Source: Janibacter limosus NBRC 16128 | GTDB lineage: Bacteria > Actinomycetota > Actinomycetes > Actinomycetales > Dermatophilaceae | Direction of reading: 5' to 3' | Assembly: GCF_001570985.1 (NCBI RefSeq) | Contig: NZ_BCSS01000017.1 | Location: 1-64,000 of the forward strand | Length of the DNA stretch: 64,000 nucleotides | Part shown: positions 17,328 to 25,776 of the stretch, piece after piece | Layout of the letters: each line of letters starts with the position of its first letter | Position numbering within the stretch: position 1 is the stretch's first letter | Notes under the pieces: model-generated | What the model saw: the letters and a program-made list of their open reading frames with translations, nothing else | Database searches by the model: none | What the model was told of the DNA's origin: nothing | Position numbers and translations under genes: made by a program

Positions 17328-18299
17328 ATGCGCGCCGTGTACGCCGAGAGCATCAACCCGCAGGACCCGCTGGCCGGACTGGTGGTCGGTGAGCGCCCCG
17401 ACCCGGTCGCCCCGGAGGGCTGGGCCACGGTGAGCGTCAAGGCTGCCGCCCTCAACCACCACGACGTGTGGTCGCTGCGCGGTCAGGGCCTCACGGCCGA
17501 TGCCCTCCCGATGATCCTCGGCTGTGATGCCGCGGGCATCGACGAGGACGGCAACGAGGTCGTCGTCCACGCCGTCATCAACGACCCCGGCTTCACGGGG
17601 GCCGACGAGACGACCGACCCGCGTCGCTCCCTCCTCTCGGAGCGCTACCAGGGCACCTTCGCCGACACGGTCGTCGTCCCCCGTCGCAACCTCGTCCCCA
17701 AGCCCGAGGGCCTGAGCATGGTCGAGGCCGCGTGCCTCCCGACGGCATGGCTCACGGCCTACCGGATGCTCTTCGTCCGCGGAGCGATGCGCCCCGGCGA
17801 GAGCGTGCTCGTCCAGGGTGTCGGCGGCGGCGTCTCGACCGCGCTCATCACGCTTGCTCGCGCAGCCGGGCTGCGGGTCTACGCCACCTCGCGCAGCGAG
17901 GCCAAGCGCGCCCGTGCTCTCGAGCTGGGCGCCCACGAGGTCTTCGGCTCGGGAGAGCGTCTGCCGGTCAAGGTCGACGCCGTCATGGAGACCGTCGGCA
18001 AGGCGACGTGGACGCACTCCATCCGTGCCCTGCGGCCCGGCGGTCGGATCGTCATCGCCGGCACCACGAGCGGCCCCAAGCCCGACGACGCCGAGCTGAC
18101 CCGCATCTTCTTTCTCCAGCTGAGTGTCATCGGCTCGACGATGGGCACGCGCGACGAGCTCGACTCCCTCGTGCAGATGCTCCACTCGACCGGCACCCGC
18201 CCGCTCGTCCACGCCGAGATGCCGCTGGACCGCGCACGCGACGGGTTTGCCCAGATGGTCGACGGCGACCACGTGGGCAAGATCGTCTTCACCCTCTGA
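17328..18299 (+). CDS. MDR zinc-type alcohol dehydrogenase/quinone oxidoreductase
   Basis: 323 residues from the ATG at 17328 with AGAGGAG nine bases upstream. N-terminal GroES-like fold (VKAAALNHHDVWSLRGQG, GCDAAGIDEDGNEV) and a Rossmann domain with VLVQGVGGGVSTALITLARAAG and ATSRSEAKRARALELGA. The catalytic-zinc ligands of true alcohol dehydrogenases are not all present, so a quinone-reductase-like NADPH oxidoreductase is more likely. Substrate unknown. Divergent from poxB; its stop lies inside a hairpin shared with the convergent GNAT gene. Confidence 0.85.
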   Translation: MRAVYAESINPQDPLAGLVVGERPDPVAPEGWATVSVKAAALNHHDVWSLRGQGLTADALPMILGCDAAGIDEDGNEVVVHAVINDPGFTGADETTDPRRSLLSERYQGTFADTVVVPRRNLVPKPEGLSMVEAACLPTAWLTAYRMLFVRGAMRPGESVLVQGVGGGVSTALITLARAAGLRVYATSRSEAKRARALELGAHEVFGSGERLPVKVDAVMETVGKATWTHSIRALRPGGRIVIAGTTSGPKPDDAELTRIFFLQLSVIGSTMGTRDELDSLVQMLHSTGTRPLVHAEMPLDRARDGFAQMVDGDHVGKIVFTL

Positions 18300-18319
18300 C
18301 CCGCTTGGCAGGGGTCAGA
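18295..18319. terminator. Bidirectional hairpin covering two convergent stop codons
   Basis: TCTGACCC (18295-18302) pairs perfectly with GGGTCAGA (18312-18319), with a 9-base loop. The stem contains the TGA of the oxidoreductase and the TGA of the GNAT gene on the other strand. No T-tract follows, as is usual for actinobacterial hairpin terminators. Confidence 0.6.
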
Positions 18320-19160
18320 AGAGGATCGTCGAAAAGGTCCCGACCCGCTCCATGCCGATACGTCGATAGGTCGCCAGGGCCGGCGCGTTGAAGTCGTTGA
18401 CGTAGAGCGTGGCCAAGGGTGCGTGGTCGATCATCGACTGCTCGAGGGCGGCAGCCATCATCGACGCAGCCAGGCCCTGCCCTCGCAGCTCCGGGCTGAG
18501 CCACACACCCTGGATCTGACAGGTACCGAGGGCCACGGACCCGACATCGGCCTTGAAGATCACCCGACCGCCCTCGATGACGACATAGGTGCGGCCGGCG
18601 CGCACGAGCCGCCAGATCGAGTCGCGGTAGAAGGCAGGGCTGCCTGTGTAGGGGCGGTACCCGATCTCCTGGGTGAACATGTGCTCCGCGGCGGGCAGGA
18701 CGAGGTCGACCTCGTCGAGGGTGGCCGGGCGCACGCGCGGGTCGAGCCGGACGCCCAGCTGCGAGGGTGGCGTGTGTGACGCCATCAGCGGCTGCTCACC
18801 ACGGATGGTCCGCGGCGCAGGGAAGTCGTTGCCGGCCGCCCGCCACAACCCGTGCACCTCCTCGCGCGGACCGAGGAAGGACGCGGAGCGGCGGCGCACC
18901 TTGCGCACCTGCGCGGCGAGCGCGGCCCAGCTGACGGTCGACGTCGCGACCGGCACGACATTGGCCAAGGTCCACACGAGGGCCTCGAGCTCACCGTCAT
19001 CGAACCAGCCGTAGGCCGCCGTGGAGCCGGAGCCCAGCCCACCGTCGAGGATGCGGCTGGCGACGAAGACATGGGCCGCGGGGTCGCGCGCGCACAGATC
19101 CAGGGCGGCATCGACATCGTCGGGGCCCAGGAGTCGGGTGGGTTGGCGGGTGCGCAGCAC
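18315..19160 (-). CDS. DUF4081-containing GNAT acetyltransferase
   Basis: About 281 residues from the GTG at 19160. GGAGG lies only two bases before that GTG, so the precise start is uncertain; the much longer open frame upstream runs through non-homologous sequence. N-terminal DUF4081-type half (LLGPDDVDAALDLCARDPAAHVFVASRILDGG) and a C-terminal GNAT half with GVWLSPELRGQGLAASMMAAAL and LYVNDFNAPALATYRRIGM. In M. tuberculosis the ortholog (Rv2867c) directly follows gcpE/ispG; here the truncated pdxH lies in between. Acceptor unknown. Confidence 0.87.
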   Translation of the reverse strand: MLRTRQPTRLLGPDDVDAALDLCARDPAAHVFVASRILDGGLGSGSTAAYGWFDDGELEALVWTLANVVPVATSTVSWAALAAQVRKVRRRSASFLGPREEVHGLWRAAGNDFPAPRTIRGEQPLMASHTPPSQLGVRLDPRVRPATLDEVDLVLPAAEHMFTQEIGYRPYTGSPAFYRDSIWRLVRAGRTYVVIEGGRVIFKADVGSVALGTCQIQGVWLSPELRGQGLAASMMAAALEQSMIDHAPLATLYVNDFNAPALATYRRIGMERVGTFSTILF

Positions 19161-19252
19161 CCCTCCAGAGTAGTGAGCCAGCCGCACGGCGGGTGGCGAA
19201 GGGGGCGGCCGGGTTCCGATCCTCCATTCGAGCCACGAACGGCTGCGCCCGG

Positions 19253-19444
19253 CATGGACATCTTCTGCCACGCCCTCGAGTCGTGGACCGCCCGGCGGTA
19301 CACGAGCTACGAGCACAAGACGCCGGAGCAGCGGGTGCCCCACTGCGGCGCCAACCCATCGCCGAGATGCACTCACAGCGCGCGATGGAGCTGCTCGCAG
19401 GGCCCTCCGCCGAGCGGTCGCCGGGCGCGCACGACATGCTGTGA
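19253..19444 (+). pseudogene. Unidentified plus-strand gene remnant
   Basis: Two plus-strand frames join across a likely frameshift near 19350: MDIFCHALESWTARRY, then HKTPEQRVPHCG, and after the shift PIAEMHSQRAMELLAG ending GAHDML and TGA at 19442-19444. The composition is less GC-biased than the neighbours and reads like the C-terminus of a real protein. Its end falls within a few bases of where pdxH homology stops on the other strand. I do not recognise the family. This may be debris brought in by the rearrangement that truncated pdxH. Confidence 0.3.
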
Positions 19445-19825
19445 GCCTCGCGGGCGGTCGGCGAAGTAGGTGTCGAGCTGCTCGGGGTCGATCCGTTCGG
19501 CGCGACCTCGGAAGCGGATGGAGCGAAACATCGCGGGCCACGTGAGCGTCGCCGCGACGAAGGGGGTCGCCTCCAGCTGCCGGCTCTTCGCCGACTCGAG
19601 ACTGGTGACGAAGCCCGGCCCCACCGGGTCGAGGAAACGCATGAGGACCGTGCGCACGTCCGGCCGGCCCTGCTCGTCCACGGTCGCGACCGCGAAGGAC
19701 AGCGCCTCGGGGACGTCACCCCGCTCGACCTGACGGGCCCTCGCGGTGTCGACCCACGAGGAGATCAGGGCGAAGGGAGCGCCCGGCACCTCCCCTTCGT
19801 CCAACCCCTCCCCGCCATAGTCCAC
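19373..19825 (-). pseudogene. pdxH: Truncated pyridoxamine 5'-phosphate oxidase
   Basis: 150 residues against about 210-230 for PdxH. The N-terminal two thirds are intact: MDYGGEGLDEGEVPGAPF, ATVDEQGRPDVRTVLMRFLD, FVTSLESAKSRQLEATPFVAATLTWP and IRFRGRAERIDPEQLDTYF (FMN-binding split barrel). After RPRGSQ (about base 19446) the expected SAWAS segment is replaced by an unrelated Arg-rich tail. The C-terminal WGGYRV and RLHDR motifs, needed for dimerisation and PLP binding, are not found in any frame. It should not make a working oxidase. The GTG start at 19825 and spacing to ispG look normal, so only the 3' part was lost. Confidence 0.75.
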
Positions 19826-19890
19826 GTGGTCGGCCCGAGGGGGCGTGCGGGGCAGGAGATGCGATTCATCTCCGCAACAGACGGTTGCTG

Positions 19891-19919
19891 CGCAACCTCC
19901 TCAGGACCCGGAGGTTGCG
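19891..19919 (-). terminator. Hairpin after ispG
   Basis: CGCAACCTCC (19891-19900) and GGAGGTTGCG (19910-19919) form a perfect 10-bp stem with a 9-base loop, nine bases downstream of the ispG stop. There is no T-run. A probable intrinsic-type terminator that separates ispG from the truncated pdxH. Confidence 0.6.
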
Positions 19920-19928
19920 TAGAAGGTG

Positions 19929-21095
19929 CTAGCTGACCGAGACGGTCGCGCCGGCCTCTTCACCGTCGATCGGCTCGCCCATCTCCTCGGCCAGGCGCAT
20001 GGCCTCCTCGATGAGGGTCTCGACGATCTGGCTCTCGGGGACGGTCTTGATGACCTCACCCTTGACGAAGATCTGGCCCTTGCCGTTGCCGGAGGCGACT
20101 CCGAGGTCGGCCTCGCGGGCTTCGCCCGGTCCGTTGACGACGCAGCCCATGACGGCGACGCGCAGCGGGACGGTCATTCCCTCGAGTCCGGCGGTGACCT
20201 CCTCGGCGAGCTTGTAGACGTCGACCTGGGCGCGACCACAGCTGGGGCAGGAGACAATCTCGAGCTTGCGCGGGCGCAGCCCGAGGCTCTGCAGGATCTG
20301 CTGGCCGACCTTGATCTCCTCGACCGGCGGGGCCGAGAGCGAGACGCGGATCGTGTCGCCGATGCCCCGGGAGAGGAGCGCCCCAAAGGCCGTCGCGGAC
20401 TTGATCGTGCCCTGGAAGGCGGGGCCGGCCTCGGTGACCCCGAGGTGCAGCGGCCAGTCCCCCGCCTCGGCCAGCAGCTCGTAGGCACGCACCATGACCA
20501 CCGGGTCGTTGTGCTTGACCGAGATCTTGAAGTCGTGGAAGCCGTGCTCCTCGAAAAGGCTGGCCTCCCACACCGCGGACTCGACGAGGGCCTCAGGGGT
20601 GGCCTTGCCGTACTTTTCGAGCAGGCGCTTGTCGAGGCTGCCGGCGTTGACGCCGATCCGGATCGAGGTCCCGTGGTCCTTGGCCGCCTTGGCGATCTCC
20701 TTGACCTGATCGTCGAACTTGCGGATGTTGCCCGGGTTGACGCGCACGGCGGCGCAGCCGGCCTCGATGGCCGCGAAGACGTACTTGGGCTGGAAGTGGA
20801 TGTCGGCGATGACCGGGATCTGGGACTTGCTGGCGATCGCCGGAAGCGCCTCGGCGTCATCGGTGCTCGGGCAGGCCACCCGCACGATGTCGCAGCCGGC
20901 GGCGGTCAGCTCGGCGATCTGCTGCAGCGTCGAGTTGATGTCGGAGGTCAACGTCGTCGTCATCGACTGCACCGAGATCGGCGACTCACTCCCGACACCG
21001 ACCGAACCGACCTTGATCTGGCGAGTGGGGCGACGGGGGGTGAGGACCGGGGCCGGAGCCTTGGGCATACCGAGGGAAACGCTCATGCCATCCAT
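19929..21095 (-). CDS. ispG: 4-hydroxy-3-methylbut-2-en-1-yl diphosphate synthase
   Basis: 388 residues, the short bacterial GcpE form. Converts MEcPP to HMBPP in the MEP isoprenoid pathway. [20 protein letters not shown] at the N-terminal TIM barrel, [15 protein letters not shown], and the [4Fe-4S] ligands in [10 protein letters not shown] and CVVNGPGEA near the C-terminus. Two starts: ATG 21095 and ATG 21086 (MSVSLG). CATAAT at 21094-21099 could be a -10 box that would start the transcript at 21086, i.e. a leaderless message; this would favour the second. Follows rip1 by 37 bases. Confidence 0.96.
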   Translation of the reverse strand: MDGMSVSLGMPKAPAPVLTPRRPTRQIKVGSVGVGSESPISVQSMTTTLTSDINSTLQQIAELTAAGCDIVRVACPSTDDAEALPAIASKSQIPVIADIHFQPKYVFAAIEAGCAAVRVNPGNIRKFDDQVKEIAKAAKDHGTSIRIGVNAGSLDKRLLEKYGKATPEALVESAVWEASLFEEHGFHDFKISVKHNDPVVMVRAYELLAEAGDWPLHLGVTEAGPAFQGTIKSATAFGALLSRGIGDTIRVSLSAPPVEEIKVGQQILQSLGLRPRKLEIVSCPSCGRAQVDVYKLAEEVTAGLEGMTVPLRVAVMGCVVNGPGEAREADLGVASGNGKGQIFVKGEVIKTVPESQIVETLIEEAMRLAEEMGEPIDGEEAGATVSVS

Positions 21096-21132
21096 TATGC
21101 GTCGTCGAGTCTGAGTGCCCGCTGTGGACCCG

Positions 21133-22467
21133 TCAGGTCAGTCGTACCGGCTTGACGATGTCGGCGTAGACGAGCAGCAGGGTCATGCCGATGAAGGCCA
21201 GCGCGACGACATAGGCCAGCGGCATCGCCTTGGCCACGTCGACGGGCCCCGGGTCCGGGAGGCCGCGCAGCCTGGCCCATCCCTTCTTGACGCCCTCCCA
21301 GAGCGCACCCGCGACGTGGCCGCCGTCGAGCGGGAGGAGAGGGACGGTGTTGAAGGCGAAGAGGACGAGGTTGAGCGAGCCCAGCAGGCTCAGCAGCAGG
21401 ATCGCCTTGTCACTCGTGTCACCGAAGAGGTCGGAGCTGGCGACCTCACCCGCGATCCGGCCGACACCGACGACCGACATCGGGCCGTTGGGGTCGCGCT
21501 CGCTGCTGCCGAAGGCCGCCTGCGAGACACCGACGAGCTTTTGCGGGATCTTGACGAGGAGCTCGTAGGTGTCCCCGACGTACCCGCCGAAGAGCGCGGG
21601 GACCGCGGTGAGCGGCTGCTTCTCCTGCTCGACGCTGCCGGAGGCACCGAGGAACCCGGCCCGCTCGGTGCGGATCGCTCCCGAGGCGTCCTTCTCGGGC
21701 TGGCCGTCGTCGCCGTAGACGGGCATGTTCAGCACGATGGGGTCGGCCTGGAGCGTCGTGGACGCCCCGTCGCGGTCGACCTTCATCGTCAGCGGCTCGT
21801 CAAGGTTGGCGCGGATGGCCATGCGCACATCCGTCCAGGACTCGACGGGGGTGCCGTTGATCGCCGTGATCGTGTCGCCGGGCTTCAGCCCCGCAGCATT
21901 GGCGGGGGCCACGGGCATCTCATCGGTGCACTCGTCCGCGGTCTGCTGACCCAGCTGCTTGATGTCGACGCACTCGCTGACCGACGAGATCGTCGGGGTC
22001 GTGACGGCCACCCCGTGCAGGGTGAAGATGCCGGTGAAGAGGACGAGCGCGATGAGCAGGTTCATCACCGGGCCGCCGAGCATGATGATGATCCGCTTCC
22101 AGATCGGCAGCTGGAAGAACATCCGGCCGTCGTCCCCGGGCCGCACCTCCTCGAGGCTCTGCTGGCGGGCCTCCTCGACGAGCTGGCTCATCCGGCCGGT
22201 GCTGGAGCTGCGCATCGTCCCCTCGGCCTGGTCCTTGGCCGGGGGGAACATGCCGATCATCCGGATGTAGCCACCCAGCGGGATGGCCTTGATCCCGTAC
22301 TCGGTCTCGCCGCGGCGGCGTGACCAGATCGTCGGCCCGAAGCCCACCATGTACTGCGGTACCCGGACGCCGAACTTCTTGGCAGGGACGAGGTGACCGA
22401 TCTCGTGCAGCGCGATCGACAGACCGATACCGAGCACGGCAAGCAGCATCCCCAGCACATAAAGCAT
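21133..22467 (-). CDS. rip1: Site-2 protease (Rip1/RseP-type M50 metalloprotease with PDZ)
   Basis: 444 residues. Cleaves membrane-bound substrates such as anti-sigma factors within the membrane. Zinc site HEIGH in the first membrane segment (residues 21-25), [27 protein letters not shown] after it, a PDZ domain near residues 185-275 ([22 protein letters not shown]) and the third metal ligand in LLPLDGGHV near residue 380. Compared with Rv2869c it has an insertion between the PDZ end and the last helices ([21 protein letters not shown]). It is flanked by dxr and ispG exactly as in mycobacteria. Confidence 0.95.
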   Translation of the reverse strand: MLYVLGMLLAVLGIGLSIALHEIGHLVPAKKFGVRVPQYMVGFGPTIWSRRRGETEYGIKAIPLGGYIRMIGMFPPAKDQAEGTMRSSSTGRMSQLVEEARQQSLEEVRPGDDGRMFFQLPIWKRIIIMLGGPVMNLLIALVLFTGIFTLHGVAVTTPTISSVSECVDIKQLGQQTADECTDEMPVAPANAAGLKPGDTITAINGTPVESWTDVRMAIRANLDEPLTMKVDRDGASTTLQADPIVLNMPVYGDDGQPEKDASGAIRTERAGFLGASGSVEQEKQPLTAVPALFGGYVGDTYELLVKIPQKLVGVSQAAFGSSERDPNGPMSVVGVGRIAGEVASSDLFGDTSDKAILLLSLLGSLNLVLFAFNTVPLLPLDGGHVAGALWEGVKKGWARLRGLPDPGPVDVAKAMPLAYVVALAFIGMTLLLVYADIVKPVRLT

Positions 22468-22522
22468 GCGCTGATGATGTCACGCGGACCTGACAGCTTC
22501 CTCCGCCGAAGGGAGGACCCGC

Positions 22523-23698
22523 TCAGCCCACGAGGATGGCTGCGGCTTCGTCCCGCGCCCACGCGTCGGCCGCGAGCACACCTTCGACCGTGTGCGCGTC
22601 GAAGCGCGCGTCGTCATGCCGCTGCAGCACCGCAGCGATCGTGTCGACGATGTCGGTGAACCGGCAGGCACCCTCGTGGAAGGCATCCACCCCCACCTCG
22701 TTGGCGGCGTTGTAGACCGCCGGGTGCGTACCCCCCGCAGCGCCGACCTGTTGGGCCAGCCGCACGGCCGGGAAGGCCTCGTCGTCCAGGCTCTCGAAAC
22801 GCCAGTCCTGCGCCCGGGTCCAGTCCACCGGCGTCTCGACATCGGTCAGCCGCTCCGGCCAGGACAGGCCGAGCGCGATGGGCGCGAGCATCGTGGGCAG
22901 CCCGAGCTGGGCGATGACCGCGCCGTCGTGGAACTCGACCATCGAGTGGATGATCTGCTGCGGGTGGACGACCGCCTCGATGCGCTCCATCGGCACGTCG
23001 AAGAGCAGGTGCGCCTCGATCAGCTCCAGCCCCTTGTTGACCAGGGTCGCGCTGTTGGTGGTGATGACGCGCCCCATCGCGAAGTTGGGGTGCTTGAGCG
23101 CCGCGGCCGGGGTCACCTCGCGCAGCGCGGCCCGGTCCATCCCGCGGAAGGGTCCACCGCTCGCCGTCACGATGAGCTTGCGCACCTCGTCGGCGCGCCC
23201 GGAGCGCAGCGCCTGCGCGATCGCGGAGTGCTCGGAGTCGACGGGCACGATCTGGCCCGGCGCGGCGACCTGCTTGACGATCGGGCCGCCGATGATCAGG
23301 GACTCCTTGTTGGCCAGGGCCAGACGCGCTCCGGAGCGCAGCGCAGCGAGCGTGGGTCGCAGCCCGATCGCGCCGGTGATGCCGTTGAGCACGACATCGG
23401 TGGGTGCGGCAGCGGCCTCGGTCGCGGCCTCCTCCCCCACGATCACCTCGGGGGCGTAGCCGATGACCCCCGCCGCGTCAGCCGCGGCGGCGATGGCAGC
23501 GGTCAGGTCCTCACGGGTACCGGTCGCAGCGGCCACGAGCGAAGGGAGATGACGTGCGGCCTGCTCGGCGAGCAGCCCGATGTTGGAGCCACCCGAGAGC
23601 ACCTCCACCTCGAAGCGGTCCGGGTGGGCCTCGATGACCTGCAGGCCCTGGGTCCCGATCGACCCGGTGGAGCCCAGCAGTGTGACGCGGGTGCTCAT
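22523..23698 (-). CDS. dxr: 1-deoxy-D-xylulose 5-phosphate reductoisomerase
   Basis: 391 residues. First committed step of the MEP pathway: DXP to MEP with NADPH. GSTGSIGTQGLQV is the dinucleotide-binding start; ALANKESLIIGGPIV, VPVDSEHSAIAQAL, TASGGPFRG and HPNFAMGRVITTNSATLVNKGLELIEAH are the active-site motifs, including the metal-binding acidic residues. The ATG overlaps the stop of the upstream thioesterase by four bases. It forms an MEP/protease operon with rip1 and ispG. Confidence 0.96.
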   Translation of the reverse strand: MSTRVTLLGSTGSIGTQGLQVIEAHPDRFEVEVLSGGSNIGLLAEQAARHLPSLVAAATGTREDLTAAIAAAADAAGVIGYAPEVIVGEEAATEAAAAPTDVVLNGITGAIGLRPTLAALRSGARLALANKESLIIGGPIVKQVAAPGQIVPVDSEHSAIAQALRSGRADEVRKLIVTASGGPFRGMDRAALREVTPAAALKHPNFAMGRVITTNSATLVNKGLELIEAHLLFDVPMERIEAVVHPQQIIHSMVEFHDGAVIAQLGLPTMLAPIALGLSWPERLTDVETPVDWTRAQDWRFESLDDEAFPAVRLAQQVGAAGGTHPAVYNAANEVGVDAFHEGACRFTDIVDTIAAVLQRHDDARFDAHTVEGVLAADAWARDEAAAILVG

Positions 23699-24198
23699 GC
23701 GCCCACCTCGTCGCTCTCACGGCGGCTGTGGTCGATCGCCTCGCGCCGGGCCAGCCGGTTGGCGCGCCGGATCTCCGCCTCACGGAAGCGGCGCCGCTCC
23801 TCCGGTGTCTCGATGGTCAGCTCGGGGACGCGACGGGTCCCCCCTGCGGCATCGACGGCGACGAAGACGAGGTAGGCGCTCGCGACGTGGACGCGCTCGG
23901 TGACGGCGTCCCAGCGGTCGACCTCGGCCCGCACGCCGACCTCCATGGACGAGGTGCCGGCCCAGTTGACCTGCGCGCTCACGTGGAGCACGTCACCGAC
24001 GCGCACGGGGTTGAGGAAGGCCATCTCGTCCATCGCCGCGGTCACGGCCGGCCCCTCGGCGAAGCGGTTGGCGGAGACACCGGCGGTGTCGTCGACGATC
24101 TTCATGATGTTGCCGCCGTGCACATTGCCCAGGAGGTTGGCCTCCGCCTGGGACATGATGCGGGAGAGGGTGATGCGGGTGTCGGTGGGTGTCGTCAC
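23695..24198 (-). CDS. Hotdog-fold acyl-CoA thioesterase
   Basis: About 167 residues from the GTG at 24198; a GTG at 24228 is a possible longer start, but it lies within the divergent ZIP gene. YciA/ACOT-like hotdog fold: MSQAEANLLGNVHGGNIMKIVDDTAG holds the catalytic-helix residues, followed by MDEMAFLNPVRVGDVLHVSAQVNWAGTSSMEVGVRAE and ASAYLVFVAVD. Hydrolyses acyl-CoA, chain length unknown. The C-terminal tail is basic and helical. No ribosome site is visible, so the message may be leaderless. Confidence 0.88.
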   Translation of the reverse strand: MTTPTDTRITLSRIMSQAEANLLGNVHGGNIMKIVDDTAGVSANRFAEGPAVTAAMDEMAFLNPVRVGDVLHVSAQVNWAGTSSMEVGVRAEVDRWDAVTERVHVASAYLVFVAVDAAGGTRRVPELTIETPEERRRFREAEIRRANRLARREAIDHSRRESDEVGA

Positions 24199-24215
24199 GG
24201 GGCCATCATGGCAGC

Positions 24216-24938
24216 GTGACCACTGCACTTCTGTGGGGCGCCCTCGCCGCCTCCTCCCTGCTCGTCGGCGCGCTGCTGGGTGTGGCGCGCACCTGGCCGG
24301 GCCGTCTCGTCGGCCTCGTCCTCGCCTTCGGTGGTGGCGCTCTGATCGCCTCCGTGTCCTTCGAGCTCGCGGAGGAGGGCCTGCAGACCGGCGGACCGGT
24401 CCCGGTGGCCATCGGCATCACCCTCGGCGCGGCCGCCTTCGCCGGCGGCAATGCGGCGATCCAGGCACTGGGCGCCCGCCGCCACCGTGGCAGGACCCAC
24501 GAGGACGAAGGGGGGACGGGCCTGGCCTTCGGCGCCTTCCTGGACGGCATCCCCGAGCAGGCCGTGCTCGGGATCGGGCTCGCGTCGGGCGGGGGCGTGA
24601 GCATCGCCCTGCTCGTCGCTGTGTGGATCTCCAACCTGCCGGAGTCGATCGGCTCGGCGTCCGACATGCGGCGCGACGGCACGACCCGGCGCGTCATCCT
24701 GCTGCTGTGGACCGGCGTGACCGCGGTCTGCGCCCTGGCCACCCTCGGCGGCTACGCCGTTGCCGACATCTCCGGCGACACGGGCACGAGCGTCATCAAC
24801 GGCTTCGCGGCGGGCGCCCTGCTCGTCATGCTCGTCGACGAGATGATCCCCGAGGCGCGCTCCAAGGCCGGACCGGCGGCGGGTCTGGCCACGGTCGTCG
24901 GCTTCGCCCTCGCCGCGGGCCTGTCCAAGCTGACCTGA
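24216..24938 (+). CDS. ZIP-family metal permease homologue
   Basis: 240 residues from the GTG at 24216, 17 bases from the divergent thioesterase start. About eight membrane segments and a His/Asp/Glu-containing loop (RRHRGRTHEDEGG) typical of ZIP. The two metal-binding helices are FLDGIPEQAVLGIG and WISNLPESIGSA; the canonical histidines of HN(I/L)PEG and of the following helix are Asp/Ser and the glycines are Gln/Ser. Metal specificity, or even metal transport, is therefore uncertain. It ends one base before the convergent barstar gene. Confidence 0.8.
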   Translation: MTTALLWGALAASSLLVGALLGVARTWPGRLVGLVLAFGGGALIASVSFELAEEGLQTGGPVPVAIGITLGAAAFAGGNAAIQALGARRHRGRTHEDEGGTGLAFGAFLDGIPEQAVLGIGLASGGGVSIALLVAVWISNLPESIGSASDMRRDGTTRRVILLLWTGVTAVCALATLGGYAVADISGDTGTSVINGFAAGALLVMLVDEMIPEARSKAGPAAGLATVVGFALAAGLSKLT

Positions 24939-24939
24939 G

Positions 24940-25299
24940 TCAGCGGTCGGCGATCACGATGCTCAGGTCCGGGTACTCGTCGTCGAGATCGGCCAGCACC
25001 TCGAGGACGGCGGGGTCGGTCCCGGCGCCGCTGCCCGGGCGGCGAGGGTCGGGCGCGTCGTGACGACCGGGTCGCCACACGAGCGTCCACGGTGCGTCGT
25101 GACGGTCGGCGACCTCACGCAGGGAGTCCATCAGCGCGTCGAGGTTGCGTCCGAAGTGCTCCGGGAAGAGCAGCGACTGCGCGAAGTGGTCGTAGATCCC
25201 CTCGCGATCGGCTCCCCCGTCGACGAGATGCACGTGGTCGGTCCCGGCGACGGCACGGGCGAGCAGCCCGTCGACCCCCGCGGCCTCGATGTGGATCAC
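24940..25299 (-). CDS. Barstar-family ribonuclease inhibitor
   Basis: 119 residues from the GTG at 25299, preceded by GAGGAGG. Barstar fold markers: residues of DREGIYDHFAQSLLFPEHFGRNLDALMDSLREV, close to the barnase-binding helix of barstar. Expected to bind and block the RNase encoded immediately upstream, whose stop codon overlaps this start (GTGA). The C-terminal part ends LADLDDEYPDLSIVIADR. Cytoplasmic immunity protein. Confidence 0.9.
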   Translation of the reverse strand: MIHIEAAGVDGLLARAVAGTDHVHLVDGGADREGIYDHFAQSLLFPEHFGRNLDALMDSLREVADRHDAPWTLVWRPGRHDAPDPRRPGSGAGTDPAVLEVLADLDDEYPDLSIVIADR

Positions 25300-25775
25300 T
25301 GGTCCTCCTCGATCTGCCGGAAGCTCTCGTAGTGGTCGGACGAGAAGTAGCAATCATGCTGCTCACCGCAGACGATGCGCTTGGCGCCGCGGTGGTCGAG
25401 GCCCGGCGTGGGCACCGTGTACTCGCGGTAGTACCCGCGCTGCTGCGACGGGAGGATCCCCTCCCTGTTGCCGAAGGTGATCCCGTCGCGGTCGTACGGG
25501 AAGGGCCCGCCGGACCGGATGAGGTCAAGCGTCTCCTGCCCCTCGGCGGGCAGGGCCGACTCCGCGATCGTGCCGAGCCCCGAGTCCGGGGTCGAGCCTC
25601 CGTCTGGAGTCGAGCCGGACTCACCGTGGTGCGCGGAGGACGTCGCAGAGGTCGTCCCACCCGAGCGTTCCGCCGGCGGGTCGTCCGGTGCGCCCGTGAG
25701 GACGATCCACGCGGCGAGCAGGATGAGGACGAACCCCCCGAGGAGCTGCAGTCGGGTGCGCCAGGCCTGCCTCAT
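25296..25775 (-). CDS. Membrane-anchored or secreted barnase-type ribonuclease
   Basis: 159 residues. N-terminal basic stretch and hydrophobic segment LLGGFVLILLAAWIVLTG (residues 11-28), without an obvious cleavage site, then a Ser/Thr/Gly/Asp linker with GSTPD repeats (residues 37-68). The C-terminal domain is barnase-like: GITFGNREGILPSQQRGYYREYTV, AKRIVCGE and SSDHYESF contain the catalytic Glu, Arg and His in the expected order. A guanyl-preferring endoribonuclease is likely. Two extra Cys (CGEQHDC) may form a disulfide outside the cell. It lies directly upstream of barstar. Confidence 0.88.
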   Translation of the reverse strand: MRQAWRTRLQLLGGFVLILLAAWIVLTGAPDDPPAERSGGTTSATSSAHHGESGSTPDGGSTPDSGLGTIAESALPAEGQETLDLIRSGGPFPYDRDGITFGNREGILPSQQRGYYREYTVPTPGLDHRGAKRIVCGEQHDCYFSSDHYESFRQIEEDQ

Positions 25776-25776
25776 G

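Noticed and set aside
18315-19541. Extended DUF4081-GNAT frame running to 19541
   Set aside because: The added 127 residues traverse the pdxH remnant region without recognisable sequence; the family length of about 280 fits the GTG at 19160.
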